A stretch of 64,000 nucleotides of DNA, taken from the NCBI GenBank assembly GCA_945870855.1, contig CAMBTP010000008.1, positions 1 through 64,000 on the forward strand, written 5' to 3'. The stretch comes from Prosthecobacter debontii. Lineage in GTDB: Bacteria > Verrucomicrobiota > Verrucomicrobiia > Verrucomicrobiales > Akkermansiaceae. Numbering within the stretch: position 1 is the stretch's first letter; every line of letters begins with the position of its first letter. Below are positions 43,644 through 53,086 of the stretch, one piece after another. Position numbers and translations under genes: made by a program. The notes under the pieces are model-generated. The model searched no databases. It had not been told where the DNA came from and saw nothing but the letters and a program-made list of their open reading frames with translations.

Positions 43644-45137
43644 ATGCTTTCCGCCTTCAAAAGCTTATTTTTACTACTGATTGTCTTCGTCGTTTTCTTC
43701 CTTTTGGTAACGGCATTGAGGACGTGGCATAATGGCAGCGACTTCATTTCGTTGATTCCCTCATTCCTGAGAAAGTCAGAAACGAATCATCCCGAAGCCT
43801 TCACCCCTTCGGAAAAATCCGCTTTGAACTTAAGCGACGTGGAGATGATCTCCCGGCTCAACCAGGAATACGCTCGCCTTACGCAAGCCGTGGTGCCCTC
43901 GGTCGTCAGTATCGATACAGCGGGCATTCGCACTGAGAAACTGATGGATTTTTTTGGGAGAGCCGACGTGCGAAGCTATCCTACACAGGGGCAGGGATCA
44001 GGCGTGATCGTCAGCAAGGAAGGTCATGTGATCACAAATCATCACGTGATTGCTGGGCAGAAGAAAATCCGTATCACATTACATGGCGGAAAAAGCTATA
44101 GCGCTACAATGGTCGGTGAGGATCCGTTGCTTGATATCGCGGTGATTAAAATTGACTCAGCCGAAACTTTCGTCCCCCTCAAACTGGGTGATTCGTCACA
44201 AGTCGAGGTAGGTCAGCTCGTGTTTGCTGTTGGAAATCCCTTTGGGCTCGGTGAAACAGTTACGCAGGGAATTATCTCCGCTAAAGAACGCTCGCTCTCC
44301 GACAACCAACGCGATCTATTTCAAACCGACGCCGCTATCAACCCCGGTAATTCGGGCGGTCCGCTTGTAAACCTCACCGGCGAGATCATCGGGATCAACG
44401 TCGCCATTTATAGCCGCGACCGCGCAAACCCTGGCTTCCAAGGTGTCGGTTTCTCGATCCCATCGAACGAAGTCCGCGAGGCACTGAAGCAAATCATTCA
44501 GCGAGGACGTCCCATTCGTGGATACTTAGGTGTGCAAATGCTGGATCTTGATCCTGCCGTCCGCTTGGAACTCGGCTACGTGGAAAAAGATGGCAGCGCT
44601 GTCCTTGATACAACGCCCGGCGCTCCTGCCGCAGTCGCCGGACTCAAGTCAGGCGATGTCGTCGTTTCATACAACGATGAGATCGTGAAGGATACCGCCC
44701 ATCTCATTTCACTTGTCCAGCGTTCCGGTATCGGCAAAAAAATCAAAGTGGATGTTTGGAGGAAAGGTCAACTTATTGCTCTCGAAGCAACGATCAAGGA
44801 GGCAACCTCCGCTCCAGTGTACTCGGAAGTTTCCATGGATAAAAAGACCAGGGAAAATATTGAGATACTCCGTAAAGTGGGAGTGGAAGTCAGGGATCTC
44901 ACGGATGAGGAACTTGCCTTAGGCAGCACCGGTGTGCTTGTCACGCGAATCCTAGATCAGGGTAAGGCCATGGGCATACTACTGCCGGGAGATCTAATCT
45001 TGAGCCTCAACAATTCACGTATTTCTGGTTCCAATGAATTTTATCTTCACCTCGTCGCATCAGCCGCTATTCAATCGACCAGCCTAGCCGTACTGCGAGA
45101 AGGCAAGCCCCTAAGGCTGAATCTGCCTAGCCCTTGA
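43644..45137 (+). CDS. HtrA/DegP-type membrane-anchored serine protease
   Basis: A 497-residue protein. One N-terminal helix (about 5-27, FKSLFLLLIVFVVFFLLV) anchors it, and the rest is outside the cytoplasm. Trypsin-like domain: His in ITNHHVIAG, Asp in DPLLDIAVIKID, Ser in NPGNSGGPLVNL. Two PDZ domains follow (about 300-390 with RGYLGVQMLDL, and about 410-495). It should degrade misfolded envelope proteins. The start at 43644 puts the membrane helix at the N-terminus. It lies 78 bp upstream of the OmpA-like gene on the same strand. Confidence 0.92.
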   Translation: MLSAFKSLFLLLIVFVVFFLLVTALRTWHNGSDFISLIPSFLRKSETNHPEAFTPSEKSALNLSDVEMISRLNQEYARLTQAVVPSVVSIDTAGIRTEKLMDFFGRADVRSYPTQGQGSGVIVSKEGHVITNHHVIAGQKKIRITLHGGKSYSATMVGEDPLLDIAVIKIDSAETFVPLKLGDSSQVEVGQLVFAVGNPFGLGETVTQGIISAKERSLSDNQRDLFQTDAAINPGNSGGPLVNLTGEIIGINVAIYSRDRANPGFQGVGFSIPSNEVREALKQIIQRGRPIRGYLGVQMLDLDPAVRLELGYVEKDGSAVLDTTPGAPAAVAGLKSGDVVVSYNDEIVKDTAHLISLVQRSGIGKKIKVDVWRKGQLIALEATIKEATSAPVYSEVSMDKKTRENIEILRKVGVEVRDLTDEELALGSTGVLVTRILDQGKAMGILLPGDLILSLNNSRISGSNEFYLHLVASAAIQSTSLAVLREGKPLRLNLPSP

Positions 45138-45215
45138 TTTTCCATTTCCCCGCACAAATCCAGAATCCGCGCGCGTATCGACACTCAGAGTTTAAAATTT
45201 AAAGTTTTCCACTAT

Positions 45216-46538
45216 ATGCGCTCAAACACCATTCCTTACCTATTCCTAGGTCTCGCAGCGATTCTTGCTGTCACCGCGCTTGCCCTTCTACTCGTGCGTC
45301 CCGGTGCGAAAAAAACTGTTTCACTAAAGCACGATGAAAAACCCGTCGTCGAAACCGTCGTAACGCCGGATCCGATCAAAACGCTCGATGAACCCATGCC
45401 TCCCGAGTCACCGGAAGAAATTCTAAAAGATCTTGGAGAAGGCCTCACCTCAGCGGAACCCGCAGAACTGCTTACCCGTATCGCTAAGGCGCTGGAAAAA
45501 GGCGATATGAAGACGGTTTCCCAACTTATTGGAAAACGGGCTCTCGACACACAGAATCTTGCCAAGCTCACCGCCCTCGCAAATGACGATACTTTTCGCA
45601 TCCGCCAGCCCGGCGGCATACGCGAGATTGGCGAGTTGGAGCTAAACCGCCTTTCTCGCTGGGCAATCGAACTCGAGAAGCGCGAATCCGGCCGCGATCG
45701 CATCCTCTTTGAGCTCCGTAACGTGGGCGGCAAATGGATGATTGAGAAAATCACTCTCCCACCTGAACCCGGTGAGCCAATCCCAAAAGCAATCCTCGCG
45801 GACTCACTGGATATTGCTGATGCTTTCCTCCAAGCCATTCTCGATCAGGACTTCGAGTTAGCCCGCGATTATGTCGATCCCGCCACCGTCTCCGATGTCA
45901 AAATCGCCGCGCTTTGCATACTCTTCGAAGAGGGCGAGTATCGTATGCGCAATACGAAACCTCTCCGTACTATGTTTAACCGTGGCGACGCCGTCGGCTA
46001 CATCGCCAACGTAGTCGCAGCAGACGGTGCCCAGAGCGCTGAATTCGCCCTCAATCTTCGCCAATCCCCTGCGCCATCGAACTGGCTCGTTACCGAAATC
46101 AACCTCGACAAACTTCTCGCCGATTACGCGATGCATATTGCCGGCGGCGATGTCTATTATTCACCCCTCGTGAAAAACCCGGCCGGCGGCGAAACCCTCG
46201 CCCTCTACTTTGGCTTCGACAAAGATGCCATGAGCGATCGCACACGCCGCCAGCTCGGGATTGTTGCCTCGATACTCAAGGGCGACTCCAACAAGAAAAT
46301 CACCCTCAGCGGCCACACCGACGCTCTCGGCACCGAGGATTACAACAACCGCCTCTCCGCAAACCGCGCTGATACCGTCCGCGATTTTCTCGCTGCCGCC
46401 GGAGTCCCCACCGCACAGATCATCACCCTCGCCAAAGGGGCCTCGCAACCACGCCGCCCCAACGTCACCGAAACCGGCGAGGACAACCCCGATGGTCGCC
46501 GCGCCAACCGCCGCACCGAGATATACCTAGATTTCTAA
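45216..46538 (+). CDS. OmpA-family peptidoglycan-binding protein
   Basis: A 440-residue protein. An N-terminal signal-anchor (about 5-27) precedes a Pro/Glu-rich linker and an unclassified middle region. The C-terminal OmpA domain (about 315-440) contains LYFGFDKDAMSDRTRRQL, the diaminopimelate-binding SGHTDALGTEDYNNRLSANRAD stretch broken by TD and R residues, and GRRANRRTEIYL. It probably ties the membrane to peptidoglycan. There is no beta-barrel, so it is unlike classical OmpA. Confidence 0.87.
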   Translation: MRSNTIPYLFLGLAAILAVTALALLLVRPGAKKTVSLKHDEKPVVETVVTPDPIKTLDEPMPPESPEEILKDLGEGLTSAEPAELLTRIAKALEKGDMKTVSQLIGKRALDTQNLAKLTALANDDTFRIRQPGGIREIGELELNRLSRWAIELEKRESGRDRILFELRNVGGKWMIEKITLPPEPGEPIPKAILADSLDIADAFLQAILDQDFELARDYVDPATVSDVKIAALCILFEEGEYRMRNTKPLRTMFNRGDAVGYIANVVAADGAQSAEFALNLRQSPAPSNWLVTEINLDKLLADYAMHIAGGDVYYSPLVKNPAGGETLALYFGFDKDAMSDRTRRQLGIVASILKGDSNKKITLSGHTDALGTEDYNNRLSANRADTVRDFLAAAGVPTAQIITLAKGASQPRRPNVTETGEDNPDGRRANRRTEIYLDF

Positions 46539-46688
46539 GTAAATCCAAAAGCGAAGGAACCGCGATTTAGAAAACGCGTCTGTAATCGCAAAGAGTTACA
46601 CCCAGCAAACGACGAGCCCACCCTCATAAATCATCCAAAGGGCTGCTCATCGATCAAAGCATCAATAGGCGCATCGCGTTAGGCGATT

Positions 46689-46763
46689 TGGTGGTCCCGG
46701 GTGGAATCGAACCACCACCTACGGCTTCGGAGGCCATCGTCCTATCCATTGGACCACGGGACC
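46689..46763 (-). tRNA. tRNA-Arg (anticodon CCG)
   Basis: A 75-nt cloverleaf including encoded CCA. The acceptor is GGTCCCG/CGGGACC, the D-stem GTCC/GGAC, the anticodon stem ATGGC/GCCGT with loop CTCCGAA, and the T-loop TTCGATT. It reads CGG codons. It is the second tRNA-Arg within 4.2 kb. Confidence 0.95.
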
Positions 46764-46881
46764 GCATATTGGCGGGGAGGAAGGATGTAGGCCAGCCCGG
46801 CGGCTTTGGCAAGAATTACCCGGGCAATCAGAATTCTTGGGGCTTGCCCCTTGGTAAGCAATCCGCTACCCCGCCCCCGTC

Positions 46882-47913
46882 ATGCCTATCGCAACACCAG
46901 CCCAATACGCCGCCATGCTCGATGCCGCCCAGAAAGGCGGATACGCCTACCCGGCCATCAACGTCACCTCCCTCACCACGATCAACGGGGCTCTCAAAGC
47001 CTTTTCGGAGTCGAAATCCGACGGCATCATCCAGGTTTCCACCGGCGGCGGCGAGTTCGCCGCCGGCACCGCCGTGAAGGACGCCGCCTTCGGAGCCATC
47101 GTCCTCGCCGAGGCCTGCCACCTGCTCGCCGAGAAACACAATGTCCTCATCGCACTCCACACCGACCACTGCCACCCGGAAAAAGTCGAGGGCTTCCTAA
47201 AGCCCCTCCTGCAAGCTTCCCGCGAGCGCATCGCCGCCGGCAAAGGCCCGCTTTTCCAATCTCACATGTTCGATGGCTCGGTCGTTGAGCTGAAGGAAAA
47301 CCTCCGCATCTCGAAAGACCTCCTGAAAGAATGCGCTGAGCTCGGCATCATCCTTGAGGTCGAGGCCGGCTGCGTCGGCGGCGAGGAGGACGGCCACGAT
47401 ACCTCTGGCCTGCCGATCGAGAAACTTTACACCACCCCCGAGGACATGGTGGAGGTTTACGAAGCCCTCCAGCCTATCGGCCGTTTCCTTTTCGCGGCTA
47501 CCTTCGGAAACGTCCACGGTGCTTACAAGCCCGGCGCGGTGAAGCTCAAACCCTCCATCCTCAAAGACGGCCAGAAAGCCGTGACCGACAAGCACGGCCC
47601 ATCTGCGGAAATGGATCTCGTTTTCCACGGCGGCTCCGGCACCTCCAGCGAGGATCTCCAGGAAACCCTCGATTACGGCGTCGTGAAAATGAATATCGAT
47701 ACCGATACTCAATACGCCTTCACCCGCCCCATCGTTGCGCACATCTGCGCGAATATCGAGGGCGTGCTTAAGATCGACGGCGAGGTTGGCAACAAGAAGC
47801 ACTACGACCCGCGTTCCTATCTCAAGAAAGGCGAACAAGGTCTCTGCGACCGCATGAAGCAAGCCTGCGACGAGCTTCGCTCCACCGGCCAGACGATTAT
47901 CGGCAAGGCCTGA
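46882..47913 (+). CDS. fba: Class II fructose-bisphosphate aldolase
   Basis: A 343-residue protein. Zinc-binding LHTDHCHPEK, EVEAGCVGGEEDGHD, and the phosphate-binding VFHGGSGTSSED segment with a later KMNIDTDTQYAF are all present. It interconverts fructose-1,6-bisphosphate with glyceraldehyde-3-phosphate and dihydroxyacetone phosphate. The length is close to the E. coli FbaA subclass. It is followed by a strong terminator, so it is likely monocistronic. Confidence 0.95.
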   Translation: MPIATPAQYAAMLDAAQKGGYAYPAINVTSLTTINGALKAFSESKSDGIIQVSTGGGEFAAGTAVKDAAFGAIVLAEACHLLAEKHNVLIALHTDHCHPEKVEGFLKPLLQASRERIAAGKGPLFQSHMFDGSVVELKENLRISKDLLKECAELGIILEVEAGCVGGEEDGHDTSGLPIEKLYTTPEDMVEVYEALQPIGRFLFAATFGNVHGAYKPGAVKLKPSILKDGQKAVTDKHGPSAEMDLVFHGGSGTSSEDLQETLDYGVVKMNIDTDTQYAFTRPIVAHICANIEGVLKIDGEVGNKKHYDPRSYLKKGEQGLCDRMKQACDELRSTGQTIIGKA

Positions 47914-47936
47914 TCACCGGCTCATTACGTTTCCTG

Positions 47937-47974
47937 CCGCCGTGTTCCAGTCATGGAACACGGCGGTTTTATTT
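47937..47974 (+). terminator. Rho-independent terminator after fba
   Basis: A 13-bp perfect stem, CCGCCGTGTTCCA paired with its complement, with a GTCA loop and a TTTTATTT tail. Confidence 0.92.
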
Positions 47975-48111
47975 CTCCAAGGAAAGAGTATCGCCGCGCG
48001 TTCCTCACAAACCCGCACGCAGCTTCTTTCCCATTTTTCCTAAATCTTTCTTGCCGTACCTGCCTTAATTTTCAAACTGTGGCACATCACACAAACTTCC
48101 AAACAAAGTCC

Positions 48112-48894
48112 ATGATCCAAAAACTCGCAACCCGCCATCGCTTCACTGCATCCACCATTATCACCGCGATCCTGTTGGCGGCTCCCCAGCTTTACGCACA
48201 GGCTGCTCCCGCCAAGAAATCTCTACTCGACGTATGGGTGATCGACGGTGGCTGGACGATGCTTTTCATCGGTGCCGCCGTGGTCGCATTCATCGGGCTC
48301 TCCATCTACTGCTTCATGAACTTCAGTAAGGCTAAGTTCGTCCCTTCCGATCTCAATGCTGCACTCATGGATCACATGACGAACTGCCGCGTCCGCTCTG
48401 CCATTGAGCTTGCTTCCTCTCATCCTTCTTTCCTTGGCCGGCTTGTCGCGTATTCATTTCCTAACATCGATGCAACTCAGCCGGATACCCTCGGGCGCGA
48501 CCAAATCGAGGACGCCATGGCGGATTTCACCAACAATGAGGCTAGGAAAGCCATGGTTTTGATCAACTACATCTCTGTCTGCGCACAGGCTTCCCCGATG
48601 CTGGGACTCCTCGGAACAGTTATCGGCATGGTCGGTTGCTTCGCAACCCTCAGTTCCTCCGGAGCCGCCGATCCCTCACAACTCGCAGGTGACATCTCCG
48701 TCGCCCTCCTCACCACACTCTGGGGACTGATCAACGCCATTCCCTGTATCATCGCTTTCTACGTTCTCAAAAACAGATACAACGGCCTTGTGTCTGACGC
48801 GATTTACGCTGCCGAGGCACTGCTCAATGCCGCTGTCGCCACGGTGAACGCGGACACGCTTTACGCCAAGATTCCCGAAGGAATCGACGTCTGA
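48112..48894 (+). CDS. exbB: ExbB/TolQ/MotA-type proton channel protein
   Basis: A 260-residue protein. A signal-like first segment (about 12-30, ending LYAQA) is followed by a helix at about 43-63, a cytoplasmic loop and two more helices (about 155-180 and 200-222). The ASPMLGLLGTVIGMVGCF and LLTTLWGLINAIP segments match the MotA/TolQ/ExbB proton channel domain. It should use the proton gradient to energise an outer-membrane process with the two ExbD proteins that follow. Confidence 0.9.
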   Translation: MIQKLATRHRFTASTIITAILLAAPQLYAQAAPAKKSLLDVWVIDGGWTMLFIGAAVVAFIGLSIYCFMNFSKAKFVPSDLNAALMDHMTNCRVRSAIELASSHPSFLGRLVAYSFPNIDATQPDTLGRDQIEDAMADFTNNEARKAMVLINYISVCAQASPMLGLLGTVIGMVGCFATLSSSGAADPSQLAGDISVALLTTLWGLINAIPCIIAFYVLKNRYNGLVSDAIYAAEALLNAAVATVNADTLYAKIPEGIDV

Positions 48895-48930
48895 TCCTTT
48901 CACGGTAATTCAGAACATAAGGATAAAACC

Positions 48931-49404
48931 ATGGCATCCTCAAAGCTCAGAGCAACCAGATCCCCTGAGGATGAGCAGGCGAAGCTCGACATGTCGCCCA
49001 TGATCGACATGGTTTTCCTGCTCCTTATTTTCTTCATCGTCAACGCCACCGCGATCATTGTGAAGACCGATCCAGAGGTTTCTCCTCCGGTCGCTAAAAA
49101 TTCCAAGCGACAGGAAGACGGTCGTGGACGCATCGTGATTAATGTCCGTCAGGACGGCACCTTCACCGGGGAAAACTTCAACGTGATTCTCGCTGACGAT
49201 AAGGATATCGTCGATCTTGTGAAGAGGGAGAGAGACAAGATCATCCCGCTTGGCATTGTACCGAAGCTCCACTTGCGCGGCGACCACGAGGCGGTCTTCA
49301 AATATTCGCGCACAGCAGTTCGCGCGGCGGCGGAAGCCGGGGTGGATCAAGTTGTCTTCGCCGTTTACGAGAAAGGGCGCGGCGGTGGCGCTAAGAAGAA
49401 ATAG
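48931..49404 (+). CDS. exbD: ExbD/TolR-type protein (first)
   Basis: A 157-residue protein. The N-terminal helix LDMSPMIDMVFLLLIFFIV holds the conserved Asp that carries protons. The rest (about 50-157) is the periplasmic TolR/ExbD domain. It is 36 bp after exbB. Confidence 0.9.
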   Translation: MASSKLRATRSPEDEQAKLDMSPMIDMVFLLLIFFIVNATAIIVKTDPEVSPPVAKNSKRQEDGRGRIVINVRQDGTFTGENFNVILADDKDIVDLVKRERDKIIPLGIVPKLHLRGDHEAVFKYSRTAVRAAAEAGVDQVVFAVYEKGRGGGAKKK

Positions 49405-49453
49405 GCGACCATTTATCCGTCCGCCTAACTACCATTCCTAATCCACACTTTTT

Positions 49454-49915
49454 ATGGCACGCCACAAAAAATATTTCCACGAGAACACCGCCGATCCGGA
49501 GCTCGACATTTCCTCACTCATCGACGTTTGCTTCCTGCTGCTTATTTACTTCATCGTCACATCATCGGTGACCATCCGTGAGTCCGATCTGGCCATGTCC
49601 CTTCCGGCCGCGAACCCGAGTAACGAACAGCCGAAGATCGAGCCGATGTTCATCCGCGTGGATGCCGGCGGTGTGATCTATACCGGAGTTGACGCGGGGC
49701 AGCAGCAGCTCGATCAGGATGCCAGCGTGCGCGAGGTGCCTCTGCTCGACAGCCAGCTCGACCTCTACGCCGCAGCGGCGCGCAGCGCGGGCAGCACTCC
49801 ACTGGTTCAGGTTTACGTAGATCCCGGCACGACGCAGCAGCGCGTGATCGATGTCCTCAATTCGCTTGCCGGAGCCGGAATCTCTTCGGTCACATTCACC
49901 GATCTGGTGGAGTGA
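49454..49915 (+). CDS. ExbD/TolR-type protein (second)
   Basis: A 153-residue protein. LDISSLIDVCFLLLIYFIVTSS is the transmembrane helix with the conserved Asp. It is clearly diverged from the first copy, so the channel may be built from two different ExbD chains. Two consecutive exbD genes are often seen in Planctomycetes/Verrucomicrobia and Bacteroidetes. Confidence 0.9.
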   Translation: MARHKKYFHENTADPELDISSLIDVCFLLLIYFIVTSSVTIRESDLAMSLPAANPSNEQPKIEPMFIRVDAGGVIYTGVDAGQQQLDQDASVREVPLLDSQLDLYAAAARSAGSTPLVQVYVDPGTTQQRVIDVLNSLAGAGISSVTFTDLVE

Positions 49916-50062
49916 TCGGATTTTCCTCAGGAAATCCCAAAAATTCCCTCGTCGTCGGACGTTCCCCCTTGCAGGACACTAACGACGGCACATTATTTTA
50001 AAACTTTGTCCCTTCCGATTTACAACTTGAATTTCTAAGAGAAAACCCAATTTCAAACGACC

Positions 50063-53056
50063 ATGAAAAAACTCCTTCTCGCAATCGTTTTCGCGGCTAC
50101 CGCCATCCCGGCTTTCGCGCAGGAAACCCTCCCGGAACTCGTCGATAAAGCACTTCTGGCTATGAAAGAGGAGAAGTGGGAGGAGGCGCTTGCTTACAAC
50201 ACCAAAGCCGCTGGCTTCGGCAAGAATCCGAAACATGCGATACAAATTTATGGCTTGCAGTTCGGAGTGATTATTTACCGCAAAGGAATGTGTGAGCTGA
50301 AACTCAAGAAATTCGATGATGCGATGAAGTCTTTTGAGTCCTGCTATAAAGATTACCCCAACGACAAGGTAGCCGGTGGTGGCAATATTTTCCACAATAT
50401 GGCTCTGCTAAAATGGGGTGACGCGGCCTTCGGTCTTGAGGACAATGAGCTGGCCATCACGCAGTGGAAGAAATTCCTTCAGGAGCGCGACAAGGGGAGG
50501 GACAAGTATCCCCAGGGTTCATTCCACGTGAACATGGCGATCGCCCACTATCGCCTCGGAAAAATCACCGAGGGCAATGAGCATCTTGAAATCGCGATCA
50601 CAAACAAGGACACGTTCCCCACGCCGGACGAAGCGATTGTGGCCGGATTCCAAGCTCTGGTCTCCGCCGCCATCACAAAGCCCGACGAGCGGGCGCTCCT
50701 CGATTTCATCGCCAAGAACCGCGGCGGCCTGATCGTCGCCCCCTACGCGATGCAGCGTTATTCGAAGATTTTTATGAAGCTCGCTGCCGACGCCCTTGAG
50801 GCGCAAATGACGGTGGCGGCACTCAATCTTTACCAATTCGTCCCAGCTACGGAAGTTGCCATCGATGATCTCCGTGCCCGCATCCGAGACATGGGACATC
50901 TCCCGCGCCTTTCCTCCGGCACACTCCGCCTCGACAAGGCGAGCCTTGAGTCCCAGCTCACAGCCCTCGAGGCCGAGATGCGCGGCAACAAGTCGATCGA
51001 GATGTTCAAGCTCGCCGTCATAGCCTTCATCCATGAGACGAACGGCAACGTCCACGGATCCCATGCCGCCTACCTCCAGCTTGAAAAATATTACCCCAAG
51101 GCCGAGAAGCGCGAGGACAACCTGTTCCACCTCGTCCGCACCTCGTCGATCATCGGCAGTGTCATGACCACCCAGAAATACGGTGAGATCTTCCTCGCCA
51201 CATTCCCGGAATCGAAATACAAGCCGGATGTCCAGAAGATGATGCTCTCCTCCCTGTTTTTCGAAGGGAAATACGAGATCTGTATCGAGATCGCCGGTGA
51301 CATCATTGAGAACAAGAAAGCAACCGAAGGCACGCTGGAACACGACCTCGTCCTGTTTGTGCTGGGCGGTTCCTATTTCTACACCGGCCAATACGACAAG
51401 GCCGCGCCGCTCCTCGACCAACACGTTGAGAAATACCCCGAGAGTGTCTTCGCGATGTCCGCGTCCTATTTCCAGGCGTCCAATGTTTCCCGCCTCCAGT
51501 TCTGGTCAAAAGCGGCGAAGCTGCTCGATGCTTTCCTTGAGAAATACAAGTCCGACCCGAACCAGTCCTATATCCCGCTGGCTCTCTACGACCGTGCCAA
51601 CGCCCACTTCGCGGAGGAGGAAAACGAGCCTGCCCTAGAGAAGACGGATCGCATCATCAAGGAGTTCGCAGATTCCCCGGTTACCGATCAGGCCTACAGC
51701 CTCCGCGGCAACATCCTGCAGGTTCTCGAACAGCCTGACGAAGCCGAGGCATCTTATCTGAAAGCAATCGAGATCGGCGAAATCCGTGCTAACGAGGGCG
51801 TGGTCAGCGAGGCTCTCTATTACCTCACCGTCATGCTCGGCGAGCATAAGAAAGGCGAAGACTTCGGCCCGCGCTTGAAGGATGCCGTTCCCCACGCCGA
51901 CAAGTACTGGAAAGAATACTCGGAAGGTTCGCCCTATCGCTCGCAAGTCGCCGTTGCCCAGATGTATGCGATGGAGTCGGTTGGCCGCGGCAAAGAGGCG
52001 CTGGCGCGTCTTCAGGAAATCATTTCGGACATGGCCAAGCAAACTGAGGCTGTCGGCCTTGAGCAGGCGATCAACTCTTACACCGAGTTCTACTTGGAGA
52101 AATACACCCCCGATGAGCTCAAAGAGCACTACTACAGTTTCCCCGGAATCGGCAGTTCGGACAAGGCAGCTCGCGCCATTCTACGCATTGCAATTATCGG
52201 CGTGTTCGAAGCGGTAGCCAAGGACAAGGAGAACCCAGACAAGCAACGCGCCGCCGAGGCGATGATCACCGTCCTCTTCCGGGATCTAAAGTCAGAATTC
52301 GCACTCAAGGAGCTTTCCGACTTCATCCTTGTGAAACTCGGCGACTATCTGCGCACAAACACCTCCGCGCCGCGCGAAGCACTCCCGTATTATGACGAGG
52401 CTCTATCCCGCCCGGATCAATCCTACCTTTTCCAAGCACTAGGCGGCCGTGCCGATGTTTATGGACAGTCCCCGCAACCCGCTGACTTAGATAAGGGTGT
52501 AGTGGACTTCGAGCGGATCTTCAACGACTCCCAGGAAAAACCGGAGCGCGAGTTCGCCCTTTACCGCATGATCCAGATCCTCATGAAAAAGGGCGACTAC
52601 GCCAAGGCTGCCGAGCGTGCGAACCAATACCTTAACCGCGAAGAAGGGAAATCACTCGGCTTTACGAAATACTCGCCGGAGGTCGGCCTTATGCTAGCTG
52701 AGACATTCGACAAGCGGAACATGACGGATGACGCCATCGCGATGTATGTGAAAGTATTCTCGGCGCAAATGGGCTACATCAAAATCTCGGCTCCCGCGAT
52801 CCAGAGGTGGATGGAGCTTTCCCACAAACGCAACAAGGCCTCCTCCGGGCCAAACGTCACCTCCGATCGCCAAGGAGCGTATCAGCGCGGTTATCAATAC
52901 CTTGAGCTCACCGGTCGATTCAAAGACAAGATGTCCCCCGAGGAGGTGAAACTCTGGGAGAGCGTCCAGAAACTCACCGACCAATACGAGGCTGACCCGA
53001 ATGTGAAATCCATGGAAAAAATCCTCAAGGAAAAGGCAGAGGCAGAAGGCCGCTAA
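50063..53056 (+). CDS. Secreted TPR-repeat protein
   Basis: A 997-residue protein. A signal peptide (MKKLLLAIVFAATAIPAFA) is followed by many degenerate tetratricopeptide-like helical hairpins over the full length, e.g. KWEEALAYNTKAAG, KKFDDAMKSFESCYKDYPND, GQYDKAAPLLDQHVEKYPES and GDYAKAAERANQYLN. It is probably a periplasmic scaffold for the ExbB/ExbD motor. The gene follows exbD by 147 bp, a larger gap than those between the other members. No enzymatic domain is visible. Confidence 0.88.
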   Translation: MKKLLLAIVFAATAIPAFAQETLPELVDKALLAMKEEKWEEALAYNTKAAGFGKNPKHAIQIYGLQFGVIIYRKGMCELKLKKFDDAMKSFESCYKDYPNDKVAGGGNIFHNMALLKWGDAAFGLEDNELAITQWKKFLQERDKGRDKYPQGSFHVNMAIAHYRLGKITEGNEHLEIAITNKDTFPTPDEAIVAGFQALVSAAITKPDERALLDFIAKNRGGLIVAPYAMQRYSKIFMKLAADALEAQMTVAALNLYQFVPATEVAIDDLRARIRDMGHLPRLSSGTLRLDKASLESQLTALEAEMRGNKSIEMFKLAVIAFIHETNGNVHGSHAAYLQLEKYYPKAEKREDNLFHLVRTSSIIGSVMTTQKYGEIFLATFPESKYKPDVQKMMLSSLFFEGKYEICIEIAGDIIENKKATEGTLEHDLVLFVLGGSYFYTGQYDKAAPLLDQHVEKYPESVFAMSASYFQASNVSRLQFWSKAAKLLDAFLEKYKSDPNQSYIPLALYDRANAHFAEEENEPALEKTDRIIKEFADSPVTDQAYSLRGNILQVLEQPDEAEASYLKAIEIGEIRANEGVVSEALYYLTVMLGEHKKGEDFGPRLKDAVPHADKYWKEYSEGSPYRSQVAVAQMYAMESVGRGKEALARLQEIISDMAKQTEAVGLEQAINSYTEFYLEKYTPDELKEHYYSFPGIGSSDKAARAILRIAIIGVFEAVAKDKENPDKQRAAEAMITVLFRDLKSEFALKELSDFILVKLGDYLRTNTSAPREALPYYDEALSRPDQSYLFQALGGRADVYGQSPQPADLDKGVVDFERIFNDSQEKPEREFALYRMIQILMKKGDYAKAAERANQYLNREEGKSLGFTKYSPEVGLMLAETFDKRNMTDDAIAMYVKVFSAQMGYIKISAPAIQRWMELSHKRNKASSGPNVTSDRQGAYQRGYQYLELTGRFKDKMSPEEVKLWESVQKLTDQYEADPNVKSMEKILKEKAEAEGR

Positions 53057-53086
53057 CCCATCCCTAATTTCAACCCAAGCCATATC

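Noticed and set aside
50521-50533. Further parS-like site in the TPR gene
   Set aside because: Only the central CACGTG and one arm match; several mismatches in the other arm.
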